Source: Paracoccaceae bacterium
GTDB lineage: Bacteria; Pseudomonadota; Alphaproteobacteria; Rhodobacterales; Rhodobacteraceae
DNA: 31,420 nucleotides
Assembly: GCA_021767525.1 (NCBI GenBank)
Contig: JAASTF010000003.1
Location: 1 to 31,420, forward strand
Direction of reading: 5' to 3'
A program made the position numbers and the translations under genes. Below, piece by piece: positions 15,514 through 22,698 of the stretch. Under the pieces are notes generated by a model. It ran no database searches. It was not told where the DNA came from and saw only the letters and a program-made list of their open reading frames with translations. Position 1 is the first letter of the stretch. Each line of letters opens with the position of its first letter.

Positions 15514-16461
15514 TTACAGGTCCAGAACCAGCCGGGCGGATTTCGCGCGGCTGACACAGATTTGCATGACCTTGCCTTCGGCCTTTTCGGCATCCGACAG
15601 CACCACGTCGCGGTGGTCGGGGATACCGGAAATCACATCGGTCTGGCAGATGCCGCAGTCGCCCCGCTGGCAATCATAGATCAGGTCCTGGCCGCTCTCC
15701 TCCAGCACCTCGATGATGGTGCGGCCCGGTGGAACCGTGAACACCTCGCCGGTCGAGGCGATTTCGACCTCGAAACTCTGGTCGCCCTCGGCATCCGCGC
15801 TGCCATTGTCGAACAGCTCGACATGCACGCGGTCGGGCGAAACGCCAGCAGCCTCGGCCTTGCTGCGGGCACCGTCGATCATGCCCTTGGGGCCACAGAT
15901 GTAAAACTGCCGGTCGCCCAGGCTGTCAATCACCGCGTCCAGGTTCAGCGCGCTGTCATCGTCATCGCAATGGATGTGCAGGTCGTCGCCCAACAGATCG
16001 CCCAGCGCATCGCAATAGGCCATCACGCCCCGGGTGCGCCCCGCATAGTGCAGCACCACATCCGTGCCCGCGGCCCGCAGGGCGGCCGCCATCGAGATCA
16101 TCGGCGTGATCCCGATACCCCCGGCCAGCAGAACCGCGCCCTGCCCCGACACCACGGGAAAATCGCATTTCGGCTCTGCCACTTGGATCATGTCGCCCTT
16201 GGCCAACCCATGCATATGGGCCGATCCACCGGCACCGGCCTCTTCCCGCTGCACCGCGATCACATAGGTGTCGGGCGCGCTGCGCGCATCATCCCAAGCG
16301 ATCAGCGAATAGGCCCTGTCGCCGCCCGGCACATCGACGCGAATATGCGCACCGGCCTGCCATCCGGGCAGCGTCTCACCCGGCGCGGCCGACAGGGTGA
16401 ATTCGCTGATCCTGTCGGTCAGGTCGCGCCGCTCGGCCACGCGCATCTGTCTTTTGGTCAT
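15514..16461 (-). CDS. Ferredoxin:NAD(P)H oxidoreductase of the Rieske oxygenase (flavin + plant-type [2Fe-2S])
   Basis: This 315-residue electron-transfer protein moves electrons from NAD(P)H to the oxygenase. Domain order is flavin-binding (RAYSL, 49-53), nucleotide-binding (GGIGITPM, 114-121; ICGPKGM, 188-194) and a C-terminal plant-type ferredoxin (Cys264, Cys269, Cys272, Cys302). This is the order of phthalate dioxygenase reductase and vanillate demethylase reductase rather than the N-terminal-ferredoxin benzoate/anthranilate type. It is the first gene of the operon and divergent from marR. A promoter with an overlapping inverted repeat lies 23-51 bases upstream. It may also serve the nearby P450, which has no reductase of its own in the window (inference). 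Confidence 0.94.
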   Translation of the reverse strand: MTKRQMRVAERRDLTDRISEFTLSAAPGETLPGWQAGAHIRVDVPGGDRAYSLIAWDDARSAPDTYVIAVQREEAGAGGSAHMHGLAKGDMIQVAEPKCDFPVVSGQGAVLLAGGIGITPMISMAAALRAAGTDVVLHYAGRTRGVMAYCDALGDLLGDDLHIHCDDDDSALNLDAVIDSLGDRQFYICGPKGMIDGARSKAEAAGVSPDRVHVELFDNGSADAEGDQSFEVEIASTGEVFTVPPGRTIIEVLEESGQDLIYDCQRGDCGICQTDVISGIPDHRDVVLSDAEKAEGKVMQICVSRAKSARLVLDL

Positions 16462-16483
16462 TGTCGCGCCTCCCTTGCCGATA

Positions 16484-16512
16484 AGTATGAAAATTCATAT
16501 AATTTCGGTCAA
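16484..16512 (-). promoter_or_regulatory. Predicted promoter of the eight-gene operon with overlapping MarR-type operator
   Basis: Read on the minus strand, TTGACC (16512-16507) and CATACT (16489-16484) are separated by 17 bases, a fair sigma-70 promoter. The perfect inverted repeat TATGAA-AA-TTCATA (16486-16499) covers the -10 element and part of the spacer. A site of this size and symmetry in the gap shared with a divergent marR gene is what a MarR repressor would use. Binding is inferred, not shown. Confidence 0.6.
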
Positions 16513-16529
16513 GGCTTTTCTTGGCGCGG

Positions 16530-16547
16530 CAGAAACCGTGGTTTCTG
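16530..16547. promoter_or_regulatory. Perfect 18-bp palindrome in the marR/reductase intergenic region
   Basis: CAGAAACC-GT-GGTTTCTG has two perfect 8-base arms around a 2-base centre. It lies 53 bases upstream of the marR start and 69 bases upstream of the reductase start, separate from the TATGAA/TTCATA repeat. No T-run follows, and no gene end is near, so a terminator is unlikely. A second regulator site, or a site for MarR autoregulation, is the best reading. Confidence 0.55.
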
Positions 16548-16599
16548 TCGACTTTTCCGCGCTTTGCCGACATATGGTCTGATCCGCCCGAGGAGTCCG

Positions 16600-17076
16600 A
16601 TGCCCGACGACACGCCAGAAAGCCGCCAAGACACCAGCGAGGACACGGGATTCGTCTCGTCCTACCTGCTGTATCTGCTGGCGGCTGCCTCGCACGCGGC
16701 AAGCGCGCAGTTTCACGCCCATGTGCGCGAAACCGGCCTGCGGGTGCCCGAATGGCGGGTGCTGGCCTGGCTGCATGACCGCGACGGCGCAATGATCACC
16801 CGGCTGGCCCGGATTTCGCTGATCGAACAATCGCGCCTGACCAAGATCATCATCCAGATGGAGGAACGCGGCCTTGTCACCCGTCAGGGCGACGCCAAGG
16901 ATCGTCGGCGCGTGCGCGTGTGGCTGACCGATGCAGGTCGCGCGTTATCGCAGCGCCTGGTCGCGGACGCTCGCGCGCACGAGGCAGGGTTGATCTCAAA
17001 ACTGACGGAAAGCGATGCCGCGCGCCTGAAAGAGGCGCTGAACACCTTGCTCGACGTGTTGGATGCCGACGCTTAG
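16600..17076 (+). CDS. MarR-family transcriptional regulator
   Basis: This 158-residue winged-helix regulator has the DNA-recognition region near residues 55-105 (VPEWRVLAWLHDRDG, ARISLIEQSRLTKIIIQMEERGLVTR, then the wing DAKDRRRVRVWLTDAGRAL). The ATG at 16600 follows a GAGGAG site; the open frame continues far upstream but is shadow sequence there. The acidic N-terminal tail of about 18 residues is slightly longer than usual. MarR proteins in aromatic-degradation clusters are normally repressors released by the substrate or its CoA ester. Here it is divergent from the eight-gene operon, and its stop codon overlaps that of the P450 gene. Confidence 0.92.
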   Translation: MPDDTPESRQDTSEDTGFVSSYLLYLLAAASHAASAQFHAHVRETGLRVPEWRVLAWLHDRDGAMITRLARISLIEQSRLTKIIIQMEERGLVTRQGDAKDRRRVRVWLTDAGRALSQRLVADARAHEAGLISKLTESDAARLKEALNTLLDVLDADA

Positions 17077-18308
17077 GCCATTGTCGCAGGCAGCTCGGCA
17101 TAGCCGCGAAACCGCATCCGCCCGCCCAGCTTTCGGCCATCCAGCAGGCGATAGGTCGGAAACCGCTGCAACAGCCGCCCGATGGCAATGCGCCCCTCAA
17201 GCCGTGCCAGCGTCAGGCCGACGCACACATGTGGCCCGCCTGCAAAGGCCAAGTGCCGGTTGGGCTTGCGCGTGATGTCAAAACGCTCTGGCGCGTCAAA
17301 CATCGCCGGATCGCGATTGGCCGCGCCGATCACCAGGTGCAGGTTGGTGCCCTTGGGCACGGGCATTCCGTCGATCTGGATCTCTTGCGTGGTTTCCCGG
17401 TTGCCCAGCTGGTTGGGCGAGGCATAGCGCAGGAATTCCTCGACCGCCGGGACGATCAGGCTCGGGTCGTCCAACAGCCGCGCCTTCTCGCCCGGGTGAT
17501 CGTGCAGTAGGGCGAGCCCATTACCGATCAGGTTCGTGGTGGTCTCATGGCCCGCATTCAGGATGAAGATGCAATTCTGCAAAAGCTCGGTTTCGCTTAG
17601 CTGCCCATCGGCGCCTTCACCGCGGATCAGCCGTGTCAGCACATCGGTTTCCGGGTCGCCAGGGCGTGCGCGACGGCGGGCAACCAGGTCTTCCAGGTAA
17701 GTCTTGAACTCGGTCACGCTATCATGGCCGCGCTTTAACTGTTCCTCGGTCAGGGTGGGTTCCAGCGCGCCCAGAATCGCCAGCGACCAGTCACGCAGCG
17801 GCACGCGTTCCTCCATCGGTACATCCAGCAGGTTGCCGATAATCTGGATCGGGATCGAACTGGCGAAATCCTCGATCAGGTCGACCTGCGGCTTACCCTC
17901 CATCCCGTCCAGCAGGTGATCGACCGTGTCGATCAATCCCGGCTCCATCCGGGCAATCGCGCGCGGCGTCAGGGCCGAGGTCATGATCTTTCGCACCCGC
18001 GTATGCAACGGCGGATCGCTGAACACCAGCGACGTTGTGTGATGTTCGTAAAGCGGGCTGCCCTTGCCGAACTTGGGCGCGAACGCCACCGTTTTGTCCG
18101 ACGAATACAGCGTCGTGTCCTTGTAAATCCGCTCAAGATCCGCGTGGCGGCTGATCAGGATCGAACCGTCCGGCTGCGGCAAGACCGGCGCGTGCGTCAG
18201 CAGCGCGTCGTACCAGGGAAACGGATCATCGACAAAACCCGCCGGCGGCGCAGCCAGGTCGAACGCGCGGGCCTGTTCGGCGGTGATTTTCGGCGCAGAC
18301 ATGGCCAT
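17073..18308 (-). CDS. Cytochrome P450
   Basis: This 411-residue soluble class I-type bacterial P450 monooxygenase shows the I-helix oxygen-activation motif AGHETT (252-257), the K-helix ExxR (Glu291-Arg294) and the heme loop FAGGPHVCVG with Cys362 as the thiolate ligand. It therefore appears intact. Bacterial P450s of this type need a ferredoxin and reductase; none is adjacent except the Rieske reductase. It is divergent from the TRAP genes and convergent with marR. Likely reactions include hydroxylation or O-demethylation of an aromatic or aliphatic acid, feeding the Rieske/CoA operon (inference). An alternative start (MSAPKITAEQ) lies two codons in. Confidence 0.93.
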   Translation of the reverse strand: MAMSAPKITAEQARAFDLAAPPAGFVDDPFPWYDALLTHAPVLPQPDGSILISRHADLERIYKDTTLYSSDKTVAFAPKFGKGSPLYEHHTTSLVFSDPPLHTRVRKIMTSALTPRAIARMEPGLIDTVDHLLDGMEGKPQVDLIEDFASSIPIQIIGNLLDVPMEERVPLRDWSLAILGALEPTLTEEQLKRGHDSVTEFKTYLEDLVARRRARPGDPETDVLTRLIRGEGADGQLSETELLQNCIFILNAGHETTTNLIGNGLALLHDHPGEKARLLDDPSLIVPAVEEFLRYASPNQLGNRETTQEIQIDGMPVPKGTNLHLVIGAANRDPAMFDAPERFDITRKPNRHLAFAGGPHVCVGLTLARLEGRIAIGRLLQRFPTYRLLDGRKLGGRMRFRGYAELPATMA

Positions 18309-18402
18309 TCCTCCCCTATGGTTGCACGCTGTCCGTTTTCATTGACAGAAAAACCGACCGCATGGTCAATTTTGCAGAATGTAGGTTCACAAGCCAGTGA
18401 TT

Positions 18403-18429
18403 CTATGAATATATGAAATTGCATACAAT
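18403..18429. promoter_or_regulatory. Operator-like repeats in the P450/dctP divergent promoter region
   Basis: TATGAA occurs at 18404-18409 and again at 18412-18417; the second forms an imperfect inverted repeat TATGAAATTGCATA (18412-18425, 12 of 14 positions symmetric). TACAAT at 18424-18429 is a plausible -10 element for dctP. CTATGAATATAT (18403-18414) recurs exactly, on the other strand, at 7263-7274. The half-site matches the perfect palindrome before the reductase gene, so the same MarR protein probably controls both (inference). Confidence 0.55.
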
Positions 18430-18482
18430 GCCGGCGCGAGCATTCAAAAGGCCAGGCCGGAATGCAAGGGAGGAGAAACCAA

Positions 18483-19490
18483 ATGAAATTCACCAAGCTG
18501 CTGGCCACCGCGGCAATAGCGATCAGCACCGCCACCGTCAGCTTTGCCCAGGAAACGCTGACCATTTCCAGCTGGGCCCCGCCCAGCCACCCGATGAATG
18601 CCGAGATGTTCCCCGAACTGATCCGCATGATCGAAGAGGCCACCGACGGCCAGGTGACGGCGGAAATCAAGTATGGCCTGGCCCCGCCGCCCGCACAGAT
18701 GGACCTGATCCTGGATGGCGTCGCCGATATCAGCTGGATCTTTCACGGCTACACGCCTGGCCGCTTTGTCGCGACCAAGCTGATCGAGCTGCCCGGATAC
18801 CAGGGCAATGCCGAGGCCGCCTCGGTCGCGTATCAGCGCCTGCACGATTCGATGCTGGCCGATCTGGATGAACACCGTGGCGTCAAGGCCATCGCCATGA
18901 TGACCCACGGCCCCGGCCAGTATCATTCGAGCGAGCCGATCTCGGCCCTGTCCGACATCAACGGCATGAAGGTGCGGATCGGCGGCGGCGTTGCCGGTCA
19001 GATTGGTGCCGCGCTTGGCATGTCGGGCATCCAGGTGCCGGCGCCCAAGGTGTACGAAACGCTCGACTCGGGCGCAGCCGATGCCGTGACGATGCCGACC
19101 GAGGGGCGCAAATCCTTCAAGCTGGTCGAAGTCGCACCGCATTTCTACCAGATGCCCGGTGGGTTCTACCGTGGCTCGTTTGCCATCATCATGAGCCAGG
19201 AACGCTTTGACGACCTGCCCGAGGATGTGCAGACGGCGCTTGAAGAAAACGTGTTCGGCGAACCGCTGGCCCGCATGGCTGGCGCCACCTGGGACCGCGC
19301 CGATGCCGCGGGCCTGGCCGAAACCGAAGCAGCCGAAGACAACAGCATCACCGTCGCATCCGAGGCTGATCAGGCCGCCTTTGCCGAGATCGCCCAAGGC
19401 GTGATCGACAGCGTCAAGGCCGAGGTCGCCGCCGCCGGGATCGACGCCGATGCCGCCATCGAGATGATCAAGGCCGAAATGGCCAAGTGA
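18483..19490 (+). CDS. dctP: TRAP transporter solute-binding protein, DctP type
   Basis: This periplasmic receptor has 335 residues including the signal. The start MKFTKLLATA (ATG at 18483) has a strong GGGAGGAG site; its signal peptide ends near VSFAQE (about residue 23). The DctP fold is supported by the overall pattern: LTISSWAPPSHPMNAEMFPEL at the mature N-terminus, then GMKVRIGGG (about 161-169) in the segment where ligand carboxylates are usually held by an Arg. It collects a carboxylate for DctQM, powered by an ion gradient. Position next to P450, marR and the Rieske/CoA operon suggests it imports that pathway's acid substrate (inference). A strong terminator-like hairpin follows it. 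Confidence 0.93.
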   Translation: MKFTKLLATAAIAISTATVSFAQETLTISSWAPPSHPMNAEMFPELIRMIEEATDGQVTAEIKYGLAPPPAQMDLILDGVADISWIFHGYTPGRFVATKLIELPGYQGNAEAASVAYQRLHDSMLADLDEHRGVKAIAMMTHGPGQYHSSEPISALSDINGMKVRIGGGVAGQIGAALGMSGIQVPAPKVYETLDSGAADAVTMPTEGRKSFKLVEVAPHFYQMPGGFYRGSFAIIMSQERFDDLPEDVQTALEENVFGEPLARMAGATWDRADAAGLAETEAAEDNSITVASEADQAAFAEIAQGVIDSVKAEVAAAGIDADAAIEMIKAEMAK

Positions 19491-19500
19491 TCGCATCACG

Positions 19501-19538
19501 GGGCCGGCGCGCGGAATCGCCTCGCGCCGGCCCTTTTT
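19501..19538 (+). terminator. Intrinsic terminator/attenuator between dctP and dctQ
   Basis: A perfect 11-bp stem, GGGCCGGCGCG (19501-19511) with CGCGCCGGCCC (19523-19533), and an 11-base loop are followed by TTTTT. It begins 11 bases after the dctP stop. Partial read-through would give more binding protein than membrane subunits. Confidence 0.85.
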
Positions 19539-19556
19539 ATTTGCCCGGATGGTCCC

Positions 19557-20060
19557 ATGACGCGACTGAAGCCCGTTGTCCGCCTGGCCGCCGCTTTGCC
19601 GCTTTTCGTGGCCGGCGCCGTGCTGTTCTTTCTTATGGTGATGACATTCGCCGATGTGATCCTGCGCTCGGCCTTCAACAACCCGATCGGGGCCGCACCT
19701 GAATTGACGCGCATTTCGATGGCCGTGATCGTCTTTGCCTCGCTCCCCGTGCTCTCTGCACGTGGCGGCCATATCAGCGTCGATCTTCTGGACCCGCTTT
19801 TTTACAGGCTTCACATCGACCGGGTGTGGCGCGCGCTGATGTCGGTGATCTGCGGCGTCATGCTGTGGTGGCCCGCCAATCGCGTGGTCGACCTGGCCGA
19901 GCGCGCCCGTCGCTATGGTGACCTGACCGAGTTTCTGAACATCCCCGTCTTCTACGTGTCGTGGTTCATCGCCATCGCCATTTACGTCACCATGATCGCC
20001 CTGCTGCTGCGCGGCGTGATCGAGCTTTTCGCCCCGCGCGTTCTGGAGGCGCTGAAATGA
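19557..20060 (+). CDS. dctQ: TRAP transporter small permease, DctQ type
   Basis: This 167-residue small membrane subunit has four predicted transmembrane segments (about 10-33, 50-65, 93-108, 135-157). The conserved DctQ loop between the first two segments (ADVILRSAFNNPIGAAPELTR) is recognisable. It bridges the binding protein and DctM in secondary-active uptake. It overlaps dctM by ATGA, and is separated from dctP by 66 bases holding a terminator-like hairpin. An ATG at 19549 is out of frame and not used. Confidence 0.92.
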   Translation: MTRLKPVVRLAAALPLFVAGAVLFFLMVMTFADVILRSAFNNPIGAAPELTRISMAVIVFASLPVLSARGGHISVDLLDPLFYRLHIDRVWRALMSVICGVMLWWPANRVVDLAERARRYGDLTEFLNIPVFYVSWFIAIAIYVTMIALLLRGVIELFAPRVLEALK

Positions 20061-21370
20061 CCGCTTCGCTTATCGGCTTTGCCGCCGTTCTTGTCCTGGT
20101 CCTGCTGCGGATGCCCATCGCCTTTGCCATGGGCCTGGTCGGGCTGATCGGGTTCTGGTTCGAAAACAGCTGGCGCGGAGCGATTTCAATGGTGTCGCGC
20201 CTCATCATCGACGCCAGCCAGGATTACGGTCTGTCGGTGGTGCCTCTGTTCATCCTGATGGGTCTGTTCGTCAACAAGGGCGGCATCAGCCGCGAGCTTT
20301 ACGCCGTCTCCAACGCCTTTCTGGGCCATATGCGCGGCGGGCTGGCGATGGCGACCATCGTGGCCTGCGGCGGCTTTGCGGCCATCTCGGGTTCGTCCCT
20401 GGCCACCGCTGCAACGATGTCGAAGGTCGCCATGCCCGAGATGCGGAAATACGGCTATTCAGATGGCCTTTCGACCGCGTCCATCGCGGCGGGCGGCACG
20501 CTTGGCATCCTGATTCCGCCCAGCGTGATTCTGGTGATCTATGGCATCCTGACCGAAACCTCGATCGGGGCGCTGTTCATCGCGGGCATCATTCCGGGCA
20601 TGCTGGGCATCCTGTTTTACCTGGTCGCCGTGCGCATCACCGTCGCACGCGACCCCAGCGCTGGCCCAGCAGGTGACCGCACCGCCTGGCCCGAACGCTG
20701 GCGCGCGATCCGCGGCGTCTGGGCGGTTCTGCTGTTGTTCGGCCTGGTGATCGGCGGCCTTTATGGGATCCTCGATTTCTGGCCGATCTTCCTGACCTTC
20801 TCGCCGACCGAAGCGGCGGGCATGGGCGCGATGGGCGCTTTCCTGATCGCACTGGCACGCGGCGGGTTGAAACTGCGCGACATCACCGAGGTTCTGACCG
20901 AAACCGCGCTGACCACCGCCTCGCTTTTCGCGGTGCTGATCGGGGCCTGGATCTTTTCGAACTTCGTCAACATCGCCGGCCTGCCCGAGGCGCTGCGCGC
21001 GATGGTCGAGAACCTGGGCCTTGCGCCGTGGATGGTGATGGCCGTCATCATCCTGATCTACATCATCCTGGGCTGCGTGTTCGAAAGCCTGTCGATGCTG
21101 CTTTTGACCGTGCCGATTTTCTTCCCGCTGGTGACGGGGCTGGGCTTTGATCCGGTCTGGTTCGGCATCATCGTTGTGGTCGTGACCGAAATCAGCCTGA
21201 TCACCCCGCCCGTCGGGCTGAACGTCTTTGTCCTGAAAGGCGTGGTGGGCGACGTGTCGACCGGCACGATCTTCAAGGGCGTCACGCCTTTCTGGCTGAT
21301 GGACATCGTACGGCTGGCACTTCTTTTGGCGATCCCAAGCCTGGTTCTGTATCTGCCGTCGCTCATGTAG
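20057..21370 (+). CDS. dctM: TRAP transporter large permease, DctM type
   Basis: This 437-residue inner-membrane ion/solute symport subunit has about 12 hydrophobic segments. Family landmarks are present: RMPIAFAMGLVG near the N-terminus, GGTLGILIPPSVILVIYG in the centre, and ITPPVGLNVFVLKG near the C-terminus, corresponding to the two pseudo-symmetric hairpin regions. The start at 20057 (MTASLIGFAA) overlaps the dctQ stop by ATGA; an upstream in-frame extension would lie inside dctQ. It is the last gene of the TRAP operon and converges on ureG across two tandem hairpins. Confidence 0.94.
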   Translation: MTASLIGFAAVLVLVLLRMPIAFAMGLVGLIGFWFENSWRGAISMVSRLIIDASQDYGLSVVPLFILMGLFVNKGGISRELYAVSNAFLGHMRGGLAMATIVACGGFAAISGSSLATAATMSKVAMPEMRKYGYSDGLSTASIAAGGTLGILIPPSVILVIYGILTETSIGALFIAGIIPGMLGILFYLVAVRITVARDPSAGPAGDRTAWPERWRAIRGVWAVLLLFGLVIGGLYGILDFWPIFLTFSPTEAAGMGAMGAFLIALARGGLKLRDITEVLTETALTTASLFAVLIGAWIFSNFVNIAGLPEALRAMVENLGLAPWMVMAVIILIYIILGCVFESLSMLLLTVPIFFPLVTGLGFDPVWFGIIVVVVTEISLITPPVGLNVFVLKGVVGDVSTGTIFKGVTPFWLMDIVRLALLLAIPSLVLYLPSLM

Positions 21371-21377
21371 GCAGGGC

Positions 21378-21427
21378 GAAAATCCTTGGTAAGGATTTTC
21401 CGCGCGGTTTTCGTTGAAAACCGCGCG
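21378..21427. terminator. Two tandem perfect hairpins between convergent dctM and ureG
   Basis: Hairpin 1 is GAAAATCCTT-GGT-AAGGATTTTC (21378-21400), a 10-bp stem with a 3-base loop. Hairpin 2 is CGCGCGGTTTTC-GTT-GAAAACCGCGCG (21401-21427), a 12-bp stem with a 3-base loop, directly abutting hairpin 1 and the ureG stop codon at 21428. Both are perfect and read the same from either strand, so they can end transcription of both operons, although there is no separate long T-run. Confidence 0.7.
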
Positions 21428-22060
21428 CTACTCCGCCGCTTCGGTCTGCGTCAGGCCCGACAGCTCCAGGATCTGCGCCACCACCGCCTCTACACCCTGC
21501 CCATGGCGCAGCGCAGTAAAGACAAAGGGCCGCCCCGCCCGCATCCGCGTGGCATCGTGGTCCATCACCTCCAGCGACACGCCCACATGCGGCGCAAGAT
21601 CGGTCTTGTTGATGATCAGCAAGTCAGACTTTGTGATCGCCGGGCCACCCTTGCGCGGAATTTCCTCGCCCGCGGCCACGTCGATCACGTAAAGCGTCAG
21701 ATCCGCCAGTTCCGGGCTGAACGTGGCCGACAGGTTGTCGCCCCCGGATTCGATCAGCACGATCTCCACCTCCGGGTGGCGTTCGACCATCTGCGCCACC
21801 GCCGCCAGGTTGATGCTGGCATCCTCGCGGATCGCCGTATGCGGACAGCCGCCGGTTTCCACGCCGATCACCCGGTCGGCGGGCAAGATCTGCATCCGCA
21901 TCAAAGCCTCGGCATCTTCCTGAGTATAAATGTCGTTGGTGATCACGCCGATGGAAAACCGCTCTTTCAACGCCTCGGCCAACCGTGCGGTCAGGGTGGT
22001 TTTGCCCGCGCCCACGGGGCCGCCGATACCAATGCGCAATGGGCCATTCATCTTGGTCAT
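21428..22060 (-). CDS. ureG: Urease accessory GTPase UreG
   Basis: This 210-residue SIMIBI-class GTPase delivers nickel to apo-urease with UreD, UreF and UreE. The P-loop GGPVGAGKTT lies near residues 13-22, the metal-binding Cys-Pro-His (GGCPHTA) about 70-76, ESGGDNLSATFSPEL follows, and the guanine-specificity motif is NKTDL. Length is standard. It overlaps ureF by ATGA and ends the urease operon. Confidence 0.97.
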   Translation of the reverse strand: MTKMNGPLRIGIGGPVGAGKTTLTARLAEALKERFSIGVITNDIYTQEDAEALMRMQILPADRVIGVETGGCPHTAIREDASINLAAVAQMVERHPEVEIVLIESGGDNLSATFSPELADLTLYVIDVAAGEEIPRKGGPAITKSDLLIINKTDLAPHVGVSLEVMDHDATRMRAGRPFVFTALRHGQGVEAVVAQILELSGLTQTEAAE

Positions 22061-22698
22061 GACTGGAACAACCTCGTCGTCAGGGTTTCATGCCGCATCG
22101 CCGCGATGTCGGACAGGAAACAGGTGGAATAAACATCGTCCGGGCCGCGATCCTGCGCCGCCTCGGCCAGTTCGGCACAGAGGGGCGTCAGCGCCGCCAG
22201 CACGCGCTGGCCCTCGGTCTGGCCCAGCGGCACAAGGCGGATCGCCGCACTGGTAAGGGTGCTGGCAAAGGCGTGCAGATAAAGCGCGACGGTGTCCGCG
22301 CCAGGCATCCCCGCCTGCCGCGCCGCGGCCCCCACCGCCAGCGGCAACAAAACCGGCGGCACATCCAGCCCCCAGACAGCATTCGCCGTGCTGGCGAAGG
22401 CCGCGCCTTGGCGGGCGGATTCATGCACACGTTCGGCACTGGCGGCATAGGCGCGGGCCCGGGCATCCAGCGCCGGCAGATCCGCATCGGTCGCCATCGC
22501 CGCCCAAAGCCAGATCGCATCGGCCCGGCCAGACCCCTCGCGCAGAACATCCTCCAGCCATCCTTGCAAATCGCCGGCGCCGCGCACCCAGCCATCCGCA
22601 ATCGCGGCCTCGAGCCCGTGGGAATAGGCAAAGGCCCCGATGGGAAAGCTGGGCGACAGCCATTGCGCCAGCGTCAAGAACCGTGGGTCAGTGGGCAT
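22057..22698 (-). CDS. ureF: Urease accessory protein UreF
   Basis: This 213-residue helical chaperone links UreD to UreG in the nickel-insertion complex. The start at 22698 (MPTDPRFLTL) is chosen because the UreF signature WLSPSFPIGAFAYSHGLE follows at once; the frame is open upstream but there it only mirrors the His-rich tail of ureE. The start lies 11 bases inside the end of ureE. It overlaps ureG by four bases. Confidence 0.95.
   Translation of the reverse strand: MPTDPRFLTLAQWLSPSFPIGAFAYSHGLEAAIADGWVRGAGDLQGWLEDVLREGSGRADAIWLWAAMATDADLPALDARARAYAASAERVHESARQGAAFASTANAVWGLDVPPVLLPLAVGAAARQAGMPGADTVALYLHAFASTLTSAAIRLVPLGQTEGQRVLAALTPLCAELAEAAQDRGPDDVYSTCFLSDIAAMRHETLTTRLFQS

Noticed and set aside
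15055..16599. Upstream extension of marR to 673 codons
   Set aside because: The extension is antisense to the Rieske alpha and reductase genes. The MarR domain starts right after the ATG at 16600, which follows a GAGGAG site.
14161..17076. Indole-3-acetate (iac) degradation cluster, suggested by Rieske alpha/beta, reductase and MarR
   Set aside because: The iac-specific genes iacA, iacB, iacH and iacI are absent, and CoA ligase, thiolase-like and DUF35 genes are not part of the iac pathway.
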